Positions 54,153-64,000 of a DNA stretch of 64,000 bases are shown here, piece by piece. Position 1 is the stretch's first letter. Every line of letters begins with the position of its first letter. The notes under the pieces were generated by a model. The model saw only the letters and a list, made by a program, of their open reading frames with translations. It did no database searches and was not told the DNA's origin. Origin of the DNA: Sphaerolaimus hirsutus (taxonomy: Eukaryota > Nematoda > Chromadorea > Monhysterida > Sphaerolaimidae); NCBI GenBank assembly GCA_964036195.1, contig OZ038452.1:21959785-22023784 (forward strand), read 5' to 3'. Both the position numbers and the translations under genes were made by a program.

Positions 54153-54570
54153 ACCCTAAAAAAGTCAACTGAAACTGACTCAGTCGACAGTTTGACACTC
54201 AGTGGATTTTAGGTCTGCCTGTTACAGCGAGCTAAAATCATTTATTAGCTTTGTCATTTGTTCAAAAACACTTCCACAAATATTCAGTTTACTGAAAAAA
54301 TAAGTTTACAGAATGGACTTGTGCATCCACCAAGGGTGGAAAATGCATAATTTAAAAGCCAATTTCAAATTTATGACTATCTATGCCTTTAATGTGATTA
54401 AAGCTCCTGTCTGCTTCATGTCTGTTCAGAACGCTTGGGATTGAATTCATTTTGTGCGTGCTTTGCATTCTCATGTGTCATGTGCCTTGAATTTTTGACC
54501 GGTGACCGGACTATTAAAGTAAAAAGTAGTTGGTATAGGTATCTCTGATATTGGAATGTGAGGTGTACAG

Positions 54571-55105
54571 GTGTCACTCCCAACCGTGTAAAAGACCCTG
54601 TAAAGTGTAAAAGACCCTGTAAAGTGTAAAAGACCCTGTAAAGTGTAAAAGACCCTGTAAATTGTGAACTATCCTGTAAAATGTCATGTGGCATGTAAAG
54701 GACCCTGTAAAATATCACGTGTCATGTAAAAAAAACACTGAAAAATGTGTCAAAGATCCTGTAAAATATCACTTGTCATTTAAAAAAAACACTGAAAAAT
54801 GTGTCCAAGACCCTGAAATGTGCCACGTGTATCCAAATCTTATTTTATCATATCTAAATATTATGTTCTGTATCCAAATCTTACTTTTTGACATAATATT
54901 TAGACACAAAAACATAAGATTTGGATACAATGAAATAAGAATTGGACGCACATGACACTTTACAAGGTCTTTTACATGACACAAAACATTTTACAGGGTT
55001 TTGCATGACACATGACATATTACAGGGTCTTTTACATGACACATGGCATTTTACCAGGTTTTTGACACTTTACAGAGTCTTTACAGGGTCTGGGAGTGCC
55101 TCCAG
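54571..55105. mobile_element. Long member of the GGTGCCAGTCCC hairpin family
   Basis: Left CAGGTGTCACTCCCAACCGT, right GGTCTGGGAGTGCCTCCAG. AAAGACCCTGTAAAGTG repeats on the left mirror CTTTACAGGGTCTTTTAC on the right. The middle (54830-54930) has inverted TATCCAAATCTTA words. Confidence 0.8.
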
Positions 55106-55363
55106 ATTGAACAGCGTAATCCGGGGATGTGTAATCCGACTTTGTGGCTTGTGAGATTTGACACAAAATGTACATCACTATTTCAATTGGAGCAGTGTGG
55201 TAACACACTTAACGCAAAATGGAATGTGAAACGTTCCATGATGAAATGAATTAAAATGATGCAAATTACGTTGCCAGAATGTAAAGTGATTTATCCTTTA
55301 CTGAACGTGGCCACTGGCGCTGTTGGCGCCAGCGCCAGAGCGCCCACCTTTTTCCAATATACC

Positions 55364-55680
55364 GTATTTGCTTGAATAATCCCCATGGGGGATTATTATT
55401 TCCTCAAACTTTTTTTGAGGGGGGTGACTATTCGAGGGGTGGGGTGTTATTTCGTCAAAATTTTCGAGCATGTTTCGATCAAGTCATTTCACGAAATGTG
55501 CATCATTAACACAATGTGCCATTTTTGTTAAAATTAAGCACAACGAATTGATCAAATCTCTTAAGGGGGAATTATTCAAGGGGGGCGGGGAATTATTTTT
55601 TCCTCACTCGTTTCACAGGGGGGGCGGATTATTCGAGGTGGGGATAATTCAAGGGGGAACTATTCAAGCAAATACGGTAA
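55364..55680. mobile_element. CCGTATTT-ended element with GGGGAATTATT core
   Basis: ACCGTATTTGCTTGAATAAT at the left, ATTCAAGCAAATACGGTAA at the right. Shares its core with 23427-23870. Confidence 0.8.
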
Positions 55681-55961
55681 TCCCAGTGCACCGCGCGCTC
55701 ATATCAATGCGGTTGGGGGCTACGCACTGCGCAGAGCCACGCTTGTCACATTCAGCCGGACGGCGCATGTATTTATTTATCTGGCCGCTATGTCGCGTCC
55801 GCTCCGCACTACGCACGTTGTGTTGTCAAGCGGCAAGATGTATGTCAAGATTATACAATGCATTGTATATTTTTAGCTACCTAGGTAATTCAAGGTTGAC
55901 TTGGTTTTGTTTTTGACGTGGCGGCTTATTTGTGTTGGGTAGGTAAATAAATATGAGCGTT

Positions 55962-56168
55962 CAGGTGCAGTTCCGCAAGTGGAGAAGCGAGAAGTAAAAT
56001 GGCAAAACCGAAGTAAAAAAGTAAAAGTAAAAAGTAACTTCTTTTCACTTTGCCATTTTACTTCTCAATTCACTTTGTCATTTTACTTCTCAATTAACTT
56101 CGCTCTTACCCTTTCACTTCGCTTGTGCCATTTTACTTCTCACTTCTCTACTTGCAGAACTGGCCCCA
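55962..56168. mobile_element. GTGCAGTTCCGC-ended hairpin MITE
   Basis: CAGGTGCAGTTCCGCAAGTG at the left and CACTTCTCTACTTGCAGAAC then TGGCCCC at the right. The interior is GAAGTAAAATGGC and its complement. Sister subfamily of the intron-forming hairpins. Confidence 0.8.
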
Positions 56169-56948
56169 AGATTCTGCGCGCTCGCCTGATCACAGAAACA
56201 AGATACAGAAAAAACGTCCACTTTCATCAATTGTCGTGAAACTTGTGTAACTTTCTGAATCCTCACCCCACATGACATATCGCTTGGCAAAATTTCGAAT
56301 TCAATCCGGCACCTGGAAATGTATCCAGCGTGCGCACGCCGGAGCTAATGGCGGTCGCTTGAAAATGGCATACATACACTTTTTCGGAATGCATTCAATC
56401 CACCCTCTGGTGGCAGATTCAATTTGAACGTAAGGCGCATGTAAGGCGCCAGAGAGACGGGTAAGAGCTGAAATCGTTCGCGCTTGCTATAGCGCCTTGC
56501 GCCTTAACTGCACCCTACGTTCTAATTAAATCTGGGTCCTGGTCGCACTATTTGAACATGCTAATGAACTCGCCCGCCGGGCGCAGATTGCATTTAGGTA
56601 TTTATTTGTTTTCAACAAAACACGAGGATTGAATTGTTAACGTCCGCGTGCGTTTTTGCCTAACATAATCGCTAGCGCGCGAATTGTCTGCCGTTTTGTT
56701 AGATGTGGGAAGCGTTTTTGTAAAGGTATCATGGTTTTAATGTTTGTTTTCATTATTTCGAGATTTGTGGAATTTGAATGCATTTGTTTGTTTGCCGTGT
56801 GAAAATTATTATGCATGGCATTTTATTAGGCTATTTCTGTGCTAATGTTGCCGCTTCTGTGTTTACTTTTTGTCAAATTGTGTGCTCATAAATCAGCTTT
56901 GAACGTGTTCGAGTTTACCAGAATGTGTTATTTTCAATCTTTAACGTT

Positions 56949-57178
56949 CTTTTTGTCGCTGCACACACTAGTTTACTTTCACCAGTAAACTTAACTTTAA
57001 GTACTCATAAATCTACTTTGTACGTATTTCAAGCTTTAATTTTGAGTTTACCTTGTAATCCCTGTCAACTGAAGATTACAAGGTAAACTCAAAATCCAAC
57101 TTAAATACGTTCAAAGCTGATTTATGAGCACTCAATTTCGAGTTTACTGTACTTTTATTAGTAAACTAGCGTGAGCAG
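56949..57178. mobile_element. CACACTAGTTTAC-ended foldback MITE
   Basis: CACACACTAGTTTACTTTC and GTAAACTAGCGTGAGC ends; CAACTGAAGATTACAAGG and related palindromic centre. Confidence 0.75.
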
Positions 57179-57190
57179 TGTCATCCTGGT

Positions 57191-57415
57191 GCCAGTTCCG
57201 CAAAATGAGAAGTGAGAAGTGAAATGGCAAAGGCGAAGTAAAAGCGCAAAGGCCAAGTGAAATGGCAAGTGAAATGGCAAAAGCGAAGAGAAATTACTTT
57301 TTTAAGAATTTTTTTTACTTTGCTTTTGCCAATTCACTTGCCATTTCACTTCGCATTTGCGCTTTTACTTCGCGTTAGCCATTGACTTCTCACTTCTCAT
57401 TTTGCGGAACTGCCC
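57191..57415. mobile_element. GCCAGTTCCGC hairpin MITE with 6-bp duplication
   Basis: GCCAGTTCCGCAAAATGAG to CTCATTTTGCGGAACTGCCC, flanked by CCTGGT on both sides (57185-57190 and 57416-57421). Core GAAGTGAAATGGC repeats. Non-genic copy of the hairpin superfamily. Confidence 0.85.
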
Positions 57416-57949
57416 CCTGGTAAACCTAAGTACGTTCAAGGCCAATTTATTAGTTTACAAAATCCGAGTTTACTGGCAGTAAACTAGTGTGCGAAGCGCC
57501 AATGTGACACCAGTCTGAGACAAATATTTTCGTGCACTTTCCGAATGTGTCAAATGCAAATAGCAGTAGCAATCGTCAATTCTTGTTATCGTTCTAATCT
57601 GGGCATATGCATATTCTAAAATTCCCGCTTTTTCGTCTGAGGCTTTTTTGTTTTGTTCTTGAAGCCTCGTTCCATTTTTGCACAAACTATTAAAGGAGGC
57701 TTAATTAAAATCTTTAATATTCAAGGAATGCTTCGACGGTTCTTGAAAACTTTCGCGATATTAATTACGAATTACCGTATTGCCTCGAAATATCCCAGGG
57801 GGTTCATGATTACGCCACAAAATGGGAATTGGAGGTTGCTTATTCGAGGGGGTATATTTTTATGAAATTCCAGTAACTATTCATTGTTTGTAAATTGTAA
57901 CATAAATAATACTACAAATGTGGACGCGGACAAATACAATACCTAATAC

Positions 57950-58310
57950 TGTATTTTTTCTAATAGAATGTCATACCTCCAATAGAACGGCACCTCCAAT
58001 AGAACGGCACCTCCAATAGAACGGCACCTCCAATAGAACGGCACCTCGAATTGAACGGCAGGTTTTGGCATTATTGCATTCACGAAAACAATAGAACGGC
58101 AGCCTCCAATTGAACGGCAGGTATCTCGAGGGTGGGTTTATTATTTCTCCAGCTCGTACAGACCTGGCTGGGGATATTTCGAGGTGGGGTTAAATTAAGG
58201 GGTATTTCGAGTGCGTTAAATCAAGGAGGATTTCGAGGGGGTAAAATCAAGGGTGTATCTCGAACGGGGTTTATTCCAGGGGGTGGTACTTTTAGGGAGT
58301 ACTGTACAAG
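57950..58310. repeat. AATAGAACGGC MITE next to a GTATTTCGAGG repeat
   Basis: Six AATAGAACGGC units (57965-58115), then GGTATTTCGAGTGCG-type degenerate repeats to about 58310 ending GGGAGTACTGTAC. Confidence 0.65.
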
Positions 58311-58468
58311 TGGATCAACTCTTCAAACATGCATCGAACTGATGAAATTATTAAATATCGCGCCAGATGCCAACCCGAGAACAATAGATCCATCGCGCAG
58401 ATTTTCAATCCACAATAACTATCCACATTTCACTTTGTGCACTTTTTACCGCACACATTGGCTGCCAG

Positions 58469-58514
58469 CGAGGACTACTTGCACCAGCAGCAGAACATCG
58501 ACAAAACCACATTG
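58469..58514 (+). other. Possible small exon upstream of the galactosyltransferase
   Basis: Between CTGCCAG and GTAACT lies a 46-base open stretch reading EDYLHQQQNIDKTTL. It ends in phase 0, which would fit a further candidate exon at about 59011-59217. No family match; could be chance. Confidence 0.25.
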
Positions 58515-58730
58515 GTAACTGGTCTGTTCCAAAAGTTGTAGGACACGGCGCCGGAAGACACAGTGAAATTATCAGATATTCTGATTTCTCCTGCAGAGAT
58601 AAATGTGTCTTGAATGTGTCTATCAATTCAATCGTTGAATTCCGTATTTGTACCCATTTCCGCAGCTGTGGCCATTTTTGCACATGGGTCATAATTTAAG
58701 GAATAAGTTAGACCCTTAAGGTCATAGACC

Positions 58731-58883
58731 TGGGGGCAGTTCCGCAAATTGAGAAGTGAGATGTAAAGTGGCATAAGCGAAGAGAAATTACTTTTTCTTT
58801 TTATTTTTTTCACTTCGCTTTTGCCAATTTATTTCGCATTGGCCATTTTACTTCAAACTTCTCAATTTGCGAAACTGGCACTA
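58731..58883. mobile_element. GGGGGCAGTTCCGC hairpin MITE
   Basis: TGGGGGCAGTTCCGCAAATT at the left, AATTTGCGAAACTGGCAC at the right, hairpin interior GAAGAGAAATTAC. Confidence 0.8.
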
Positions 58884-59010
58884 GAAAACATATATTTGTA
58901 ATTTAATTTACATTATCCGGCCGGCAAATGACTAGATATGGGGATAAAATCTCAGTTAGTAAAATATTTAGTATGCTAGTTAGCGCGCGCACACTATCTT
59001 GGCCCTGCAG

Positions 59011-59217
59011 AAAAGTTTGCACCAGACCAGTCCAAACCCAATCTCAAAGATAACTCAACGCGCTCAATTAGCCACCACAACTTTTGGAACACCCCCTTGT
59101 ACATTGTCCGGCTCTGTGCTGGGGGCGGTCGGGGGTCCGTGGAGGGCGGCCGGCCCTGGGACGTGGGCGGCGGCGGAGGGCCCTGGGGCGGGCGTCGCCC
59201 GTCTCGTCGGCTACCAG
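59011..59217 (+). CDS. Candidate 5' exon of the galactosyltransferase (uncertain)
   Basis: A GC-rich segment (from about 59100) ending ACCAG just before the hairpin element. In phase with exon 59412-59564 it reads GPGAGVARLVGYQ at its end and lacks a methionine, so the start must lie further upstream. It would encode part of the cytosolic tail of a type II Golgi protein. Codon evidence is ambiguous because several frames are open and GC-rich. Confidence 0.4.
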
Positions 59218-59411
59218 GTGCCAGTCCCAGACCCTGTAAAATGCCCTGTGAAATGTCAAATGTCACGCAAAGTGTCAAAAGTCATGTAAAATGCCCTAGA
59301 AAATGGCAAACGCGTTTGCCATTTTGCAGGACATTTTACACGACTTTTGACACTTTGCGTGACACTTGACATTTTCCAGTGCATTTTACAGGGTCTGGGA
59401 CTGCCCCCCAG
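59218..59411. mobile_element. Hairpin MITE forming an entire intron (introner-like), copy 1
   Basis: 194 bp. Begins GTGCCAGTCCCAGACCCTG right after exon sequence ACCAG; ends CAGGGTCTGGGACTGCCCCC then CAG before the next exon. The two arms pair along nearly the whole length around AACGCGTTTGCC. CCAG stands at both edges (59214-59217, 59408-59411). The element supplies both the GT and the polypyrimidine-AG. Confidence 0.8.
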
Positions 59412-62400
59412 TTGCCCGCGCCGCGAGGCTGGTACGACGGCGGCGGCAACGGCAACGGCGGTCGCGCCCGGGCGCCCTGTCTGCGCTGGTGCTGCAGACC
59501 TTGCTGCCTGCCCAACTTGCTGCTCGTGCTGCTCATATTGCTTTTCGCCGCCGCTACTGTGCAGGTTGGATTTGGGCTGTCGCTTTATTCGTTTTGGAAA
59601 GGGCTTTGTGCGACTGCCGTATTTCTTGTAATAGAAGGGCGCCGTTCTGTTGTTTCTTAGATTTTTGACCTGATGTTCGGTTGGAGGTGCCGTTCTATTT
59701 TTTTCGTGATTGCAAAAATGTCCCGAAACGTGGCGTTTTATAAAAGGTGCCGTTCTATTAGAAGAAATACGGTTGAAGAACTCGTGTATTCTCACGCAAA
59801 TTACAAAAAACGTTTAATATCAAATCTAAATGCCTAAGCATCTGGCAGCATTTTTAAAACCAAAATCTGAACGCAGGTGGCCCTGTTCCACTACTACGGA
59901 ACGGCGTACGCGATGGGCGGGGCGGGCGGCGCGGCGGACGCGGCCGACACGGCGCTGCTGCTGCGCACCGGCGTCCTGCCCGGCATTCTCAGGTGTTTTT
60001 TGGGCGGAGAAAATAATGATTGATTTTTGGGTCAAACTTGATTCACGCATCCTCGATATTTTTATGCGGACATTCGTGAGGATCGTAACTGTGCGGCCAA
60101 GTGTACACAATCCGTCGTATTTAGGTTTTTTTTCGCTGGCAGATATTTATGCATCAAAATTGATCATTATGGGCGCTAAAAACTTTTAGTGCGTAAACAT
60201 TTCCTTGCAGCTAGAATCGTTTCCGTCCTTTCATACATGTGCGAAAGGGAGTCACACAGGCAGGCAGATGGAAGTTCAAAAACTTGAATTTGGTAGATAA
60301 AAAAATCGTCATTGCTTAAAATATGATATTGATAGTGTCTAGCGTAATGATAGTGCTATTGTCAATCGACGGTATCAGTTGCGGAAACATTTTGAGTGTT
60401 CTACCGACTCGGTGAGAGGCGCCTTTGTAAATCCACTTTTGGAATATTTTGTCAGCGTCAAAAAATTTAATTTAAATTTTCAAAATGGCACAGAGCGGCG
60501 GGGCGGCCGCAGCCGCCCGTGCGGATCAATCTACGCGAGTTGCTCAGCAAAAACGTGCCCTCGATTGAGCATAATTACAGGTGGGTCAGACGAATTTTAT
60601 AAACTGAGTATTTTGCTCTGAGTTAAGTTGATCATCATTAAGTTACCTAATGCTTTGAGTTGAGCTCTGGGTTAAGTTGATCAAGTTTAATATCAGCGGT
60701 AAAATGAGCACAGCAGTGGGAATCTTATGTTTATTGAGCACAGACTTGGAAAGAAGTTCCAGCACCATAGCGCCATTCGTATTGATGAGTGGAAAGCTAC
60801 AAACAGCGCCCGATTTTTCTGGCGCTACTGAGCACTGATCAATAATCATATTCAAATTTGTGTGGTAGGATCCACGAAGACACAGAGTTACCCGACCTAG
60901 CCCGTACACCGCAGAGAGTTGCTGCAGTCTAAAAACGAGCGCCGCATCAACGAGATCATCACCGCGGCCAGCACATCGCAGTCGGCAACCGGCGTGGGGG
61001 ACTCGGTGCTGCGGCGCTGCGAGAGCGTGCCGCCCGAGCTGCGCGGCCGCACGGCGCTGCACACCGGCGGCAACGACTCGGCGCAGCACTTCGACGCGGC
61101 CAGCGGCACCGACGACCAGTTGGCTGCCGCCGCGCTGCTGAACGGCGACAATGTGCTGCCCGGCGGCAAGTGGCAGCCCAGCCATTGTGCCGCCAATCAC
61201 CGAGTTGCCATCATCGTTCCCTACAGGTGTGAACAGTAACTTCCTATGCTATGTGAATCGGCCATTTTATGACATTTCATCGAAAAGCTATAAAGTAAGC
61301 ATTATGTGGTGCAAAAGTCATGCTTAGAACCCATTCTAATGAGGTATTTTTCCAGCACCATTTCTCAAGCTCCGCCCACACAGAGACCGGCATGCGCATT
61401 TGGCCACTTTGCTGACGCATTTGCACCCGATTCTGCAGCGGCAACTGTTGGACTACCAAATCTATGTGGTCGAACAATTTGGCAATGACACATTTAATAA
61501 AGCCAGGATAATGAACATTGCCTTTGTTAGCGCGTTGCAACAGAGGGACTGGGATTGTTTCATATTCCATGATGTGGATTTGATACCCGAGGATGATAGG
61601 AATATGTATTCTTGTCCGGAAATGCCGAGACACATGAGTGTGGCCGTGGATGAAATGAACTATAGGTGCATTGGGAATGCTACAAGATGTCCAAATAGTT
61701 CCAACAGTTGACAGAATGTGCACTATAAAAAGAGACAAGTGAAATAAAAAAACATTTCCTGATGTTTTTTTTTGTCAAAGTTCTCAAAAATTATCAATAG
61801 TGCCAGTTAAAAAAGTCCTGACATATCCGGATCAATGCTAGATGCTTTTTCCATGTTTGACAAAATTGTTTTATTTTGAACTTTTGAAAACTGGGCGCCG
61901 TTCAGTTTCTGTAAATTCGCAAAAAAAATCAACATAGTCAGCTTTCACATCTTTACGCCAGATATCTTTTCCCTCAATTACCCCCCCCCCCAATCAGAAT
62001 CCCGTACGAGCAGCTGGTGGGCGGAGTGTTCGCGCTGCGCACGGAGCACTTCATCCAGGTGAACGGCTACTCGAACCTGTACTGGGGCTGGGGCGCCGAA
62101 GACGACGACATGGCTTACAGACTGCAAGCGGCCGACTTGCCCATCACCAGGTGCCAGTCCCAGACCCGGTAAAAAGCCCTGTAGAATGTCAAATGTCATG
62201 CAAAGTGTCAAAAGTCATGGAAAATGCCCTGCAAAATGGCAACCGAGTTGCCATTTTGCAGGGCATTTTCCATGACTTTTGACACTTTGCATGACATTTG
62301 ACATTCTACAGGGCTTTTTACACGGTCTGAGAGTGGAGCCAGGCCGCCGCACGCCGTCGCCAGGTACACCATGATCAGGCACACAAAGAGACCTGCGATG

Positions 62401-62414
62401 GATGGCCGAATTAG
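59412..62414 (+). CDS. Beta-1,4-galactosyltransferase family enzyme, 3' end beyond window
   Basis: Type II Golgi glycosyltransferase that transfers galactose (or GalNAc) from a UDP-sugar to GlcNAc-type or xylose-type acceptors. Exons: 59412-59564, 59877-59992, 60494-60580, 60915-61226, 61384-61665, 61998-62150, 62343-62414; phases agree. Exon 59412 has a Cys-rich tail (CLRWCCRPCCLPN) and a membrane anchor (LLLVLLILLFAAATVQ). A stem follows (PPVRINLRELLSKNVPS). The catalytic domain shows KWQPSHCAANHRVAIIVPYR, LQRQLLDYQIYVVEQFGND, FNKARIMNIAF, the metal-binding DVD in CFIFHDVDLIPEDDRN, PRHMSVAVDEMNYR, VGGVFALRTEHFIQVNGYSN, YWGWGAEDDDM and YTMIRH. The last exon ends in a donor (GTGGGT), so the C-terminus is missing. 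I cannot choose among B4GALT subfamilies. Two introns are transposon hairpins (see 59218 and 62151). Confidence 0.95.
59617..59773. mobile_element. AATAGAACGGC-core MITE in galactosyltransferase intron
   Basis: GCCGTATTTCTTGTAATAGA at the left and TTAGAAGAAATACGGT at the right, inside the intron 59565-59876. Confidence 0.8.
62151..62342. mobile_element. Hairpin MITE forming an entire intron (introner-like), copy 2
   Basis: 192 bp. Begins GTGCCAGTCCCAGACCCGG after ATCACCAG and ends CACGGTCTGAGAGTGGAGCC then AG. The arms pair around AACCGAGTTGCC. CCAG lies at both edges (62147-62150 and 62339-62342). Removing exactly this segment joins LPIT, Arg and PPHAVARYTMIRH, which is the conserved order of the galactosyltransferase family. 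Confidence 0.93.
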
Positions 62415-62443
62415 GTGGGTTTTGGGGGTAGGGTAGGGGGGAT

Positions 62444-62813
62444 TACCGTATTTCCTCGAAATACCCCCGGGGGGATTATTTTTTCAGAGTGAGAATTTTG
62501 AAAGGGGGTTAAACGAGGGGGGGGGGTATTTCGAGGGGGGGGGGTTTATTAATTCGCCAGAAATTTTTTGAAATCCCAGTACTAAAATGTCGTCTGAAAC
62601 GTACGCAGACGTCGAAAAATGCAACAAAAATCACCATTTATAAGACTCTAAAGACATTTATAAGTGTGTAGACGTACAAACACTGTTCTCACATAACAGA
62701 GTCATCGTTTTTAACGTGTGTTCTGCATTGCCAAGATGACAAACCGCAGCCTTTGTCATTTACGTTCTCTATACACTACATTTGGGGGGGGGGTATTTCG
62801 AGGAAATACGGTA
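62444..62813. mobile_element. CCGTATTT-ended element with CGAAATACCCC core
   Basis: TACCGTATTTCCTCGAAATA at the left and TATTTCGAGGAAATACGGTA at the right, TA on both sides. Unique middle about 62560-62770, shared with 32981-33446 and 39003-39456 in inverted orientation. It lies 30 bp after the last visible galactosyltransferase exon. Confidence 0.85.
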
Positions 62814-63661
62814 TTTGAGGTTGGGTAGAAGGGTTAGATATGGCACTTTTGTATTGCATGCGTACTTTGAATGATTGAGTGAAAGACAGCAAATACAAGT
62901 TATCCACAGACAGAATCACATTCACACACTGACATATTACTTCAATTATTGGCTCGTCTGAGGTTTTGGCAATACACTAGCGGCCAGAATAGTTGAGACT
63001 CTCCACCATTGTCTCATAAGGGAAATTTGTTCAGGTGAGGTCCGACTGTGTTTGCATGCACGTCACTCCTTAACCGCTGAGCGAAAATAGTTGGTATTTC
63101 AATATAATGTAATTTTATGTCGGGGCTAACGTGAAAATCGATGGAATTTTTATATGACTACCCTGACCCGAGATATGGTGGGTCTGAAAAAAAGTAAATT
63201 TTTCTTAAAAAAATTGGGTGTCGCCCAGAAATAACAAAATGTGCATGTCAATAACTTGTTCATTTGCCGACCGATTTTTGTCAATCAACTTTTAAAAGGA
63301 TCACAAATGATTGGAGAGTTCATTTTTGAGGTCAAATCGGTGATGTAGAATTGTGCATATATCGATTTGCGGTTATTGATACACGGCATGATTGATATGA
63401 AAGGCAGAAGTTTGAAATGCTATAACTTTTGATTGGTATAAGATATCGATCTGATGTTTTCGGTATTGTGTTTCTCTCAATCAATAGTATACGATAGCAT
63501 GTTCAGGAAAAAATATTTTTTGTGTTGAAAAAATGGTCAAATCGGCATACGATATTCATACATCACTAATCTGACGTCAAAATTAGAATCTTCAGGTTCT
63601 CCCCATCATTGTAAGAGTTGAATGATCCAAATCGGCCCAGAAATGGCCAAGTTATTAAGAC
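62814..63661. other. Galactosyltransferase intron or intergenic, nothing recognised
   Basis: AT-rich DNA. The expected next conserved exon of the galactosyltransferase is not found here, so the intron probably continues past the window. Confidence 0.5.
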
Positions 63662-64000
63662 TTCGCTTCGCTTAGGACCAAACCTCCCTTGTTACAAAAA
63701 AATTTTTTGCGTTTTTTTTCATGGATTTGGAATCTCCATAACTAGAAACTTAAAATTTCCTTCCATGCATATATCTGGAAATGTCATCTTCCTACTGAAA
63801 AATTGATCAAAGTCAAAAGTCACCATTTTTCAGGCTTTTTTTTGGAAATTCATAACTTTTGTTTGACTTTATCTATCAAAATAATATTTTGTATTTTTAT
63901 TAAGAAAGTTGTGGAGATTAATTGGCCAATACAAACTAGTTTCATCAAATGTTTTTTTCTCAATGAAAATGCAGGCTGAAATTTTGAAAATGGCATCAAA
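63662..64000. repeat. Dispersed repeat, near-identical to 36949-37330
   Basis: GCTTAGGACCAAACCTCCC onward matches 36949-37290 in the same orientation with few differences, and is cut by the end of the window. Confidence 0.9.

Noticed and set aside
1..64000. CRISPR arrays, bacterial operons, rRNA or tRNA genes
   Set aside because: The tandem repeats lack regular unique spacers and belong to MITEs. Genes are spliced eukaryotic genes. I saw no clear cloverleaf or rRNA signature, though a tRNA scan was not possible here.

Overview
This is a repeat-rich, intron-rich window from an invertebrate metazoan genome. It is not bacterial: the conserved proteins are recovered only by joining short GC-rich exons with GT..AG boundaries and matching phases. 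A 200-base N gap shows it is a draft scaffold. Small secreted TIL, ShKT and PAN-type cysteine-rich proteins next to amidase, hydroxylase and glycosyltransferase genes would suit a nematode or another ecdysozoan. I cannot fix the species or even the phylum from the sequence.

Genes left to right. (1) A minus-strand TIL plus ShKT secreted protein (1299-3554, 5' end missing) whose last exon exists as two tandem copies. (2) A minus-strand secreted PAN/Apple-like protein with signal peptide (4506-5518). (3) A fatty-acid amide hydrolase, plus strand, ten exons (6157-15291). (4) A protein with three U1-type C2H2 zinc fingers and a Gly/Pro-rich tail, plus strand (15670-23333). (5) A complete phenylalanine-4-hydroxylase, plus strand, twelve exons (28086-35440). 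(6) A minus-strand Ty3/gypsy LTR retrotransposon (41992-49559) with a frameshifted pol and extra ORFs. (7) A beta-1,4-galactosyltransferase, plus strand (59412-62414, running off the window). The genes do not form one pathway. FAAH and PAH are metabolic enzymes, the galactosyltransferase is a Golgi enzyme, and the two minus-strand genes are secreted.

Most of the rest is short non-autonomous DNA transposons (MITEs), often nested. At least six families recur: (a) hAT-like elements with ends TAGGGTT and perfect 8-bp target duplications whose cores are different tandem repeats; (b) elements with CCGTATTT ends at TA sites with two different cores; (c) foldbacks with CACACTAGTT ends; (d) hairpins with GTGCCAGTCCC / GGGACTGCCCCC ends; (e) GGCGCC-rich palindromes; (f) elements made of CTATCTATC stretches or of TAAACGTAAA-like repeats. 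One 1.4-kb element has ~165-bp GGCCGAGA-rich inverted repeats and a 9-bp target duplication.

The strongest observation is in the galactosyltransferase gene. Two of its introns (59218-59411 and 62151-62342, 194 and 192 bp) each consist entirely of one family (d) hairpin element. The element's own ends supply the GT donor and the CAG acceptor, and for the second intron the conserved protein reads through exactly across the element. This is the structure of an introner, a transposon that creates introns. Copies of the same family lie outside genes in this window.
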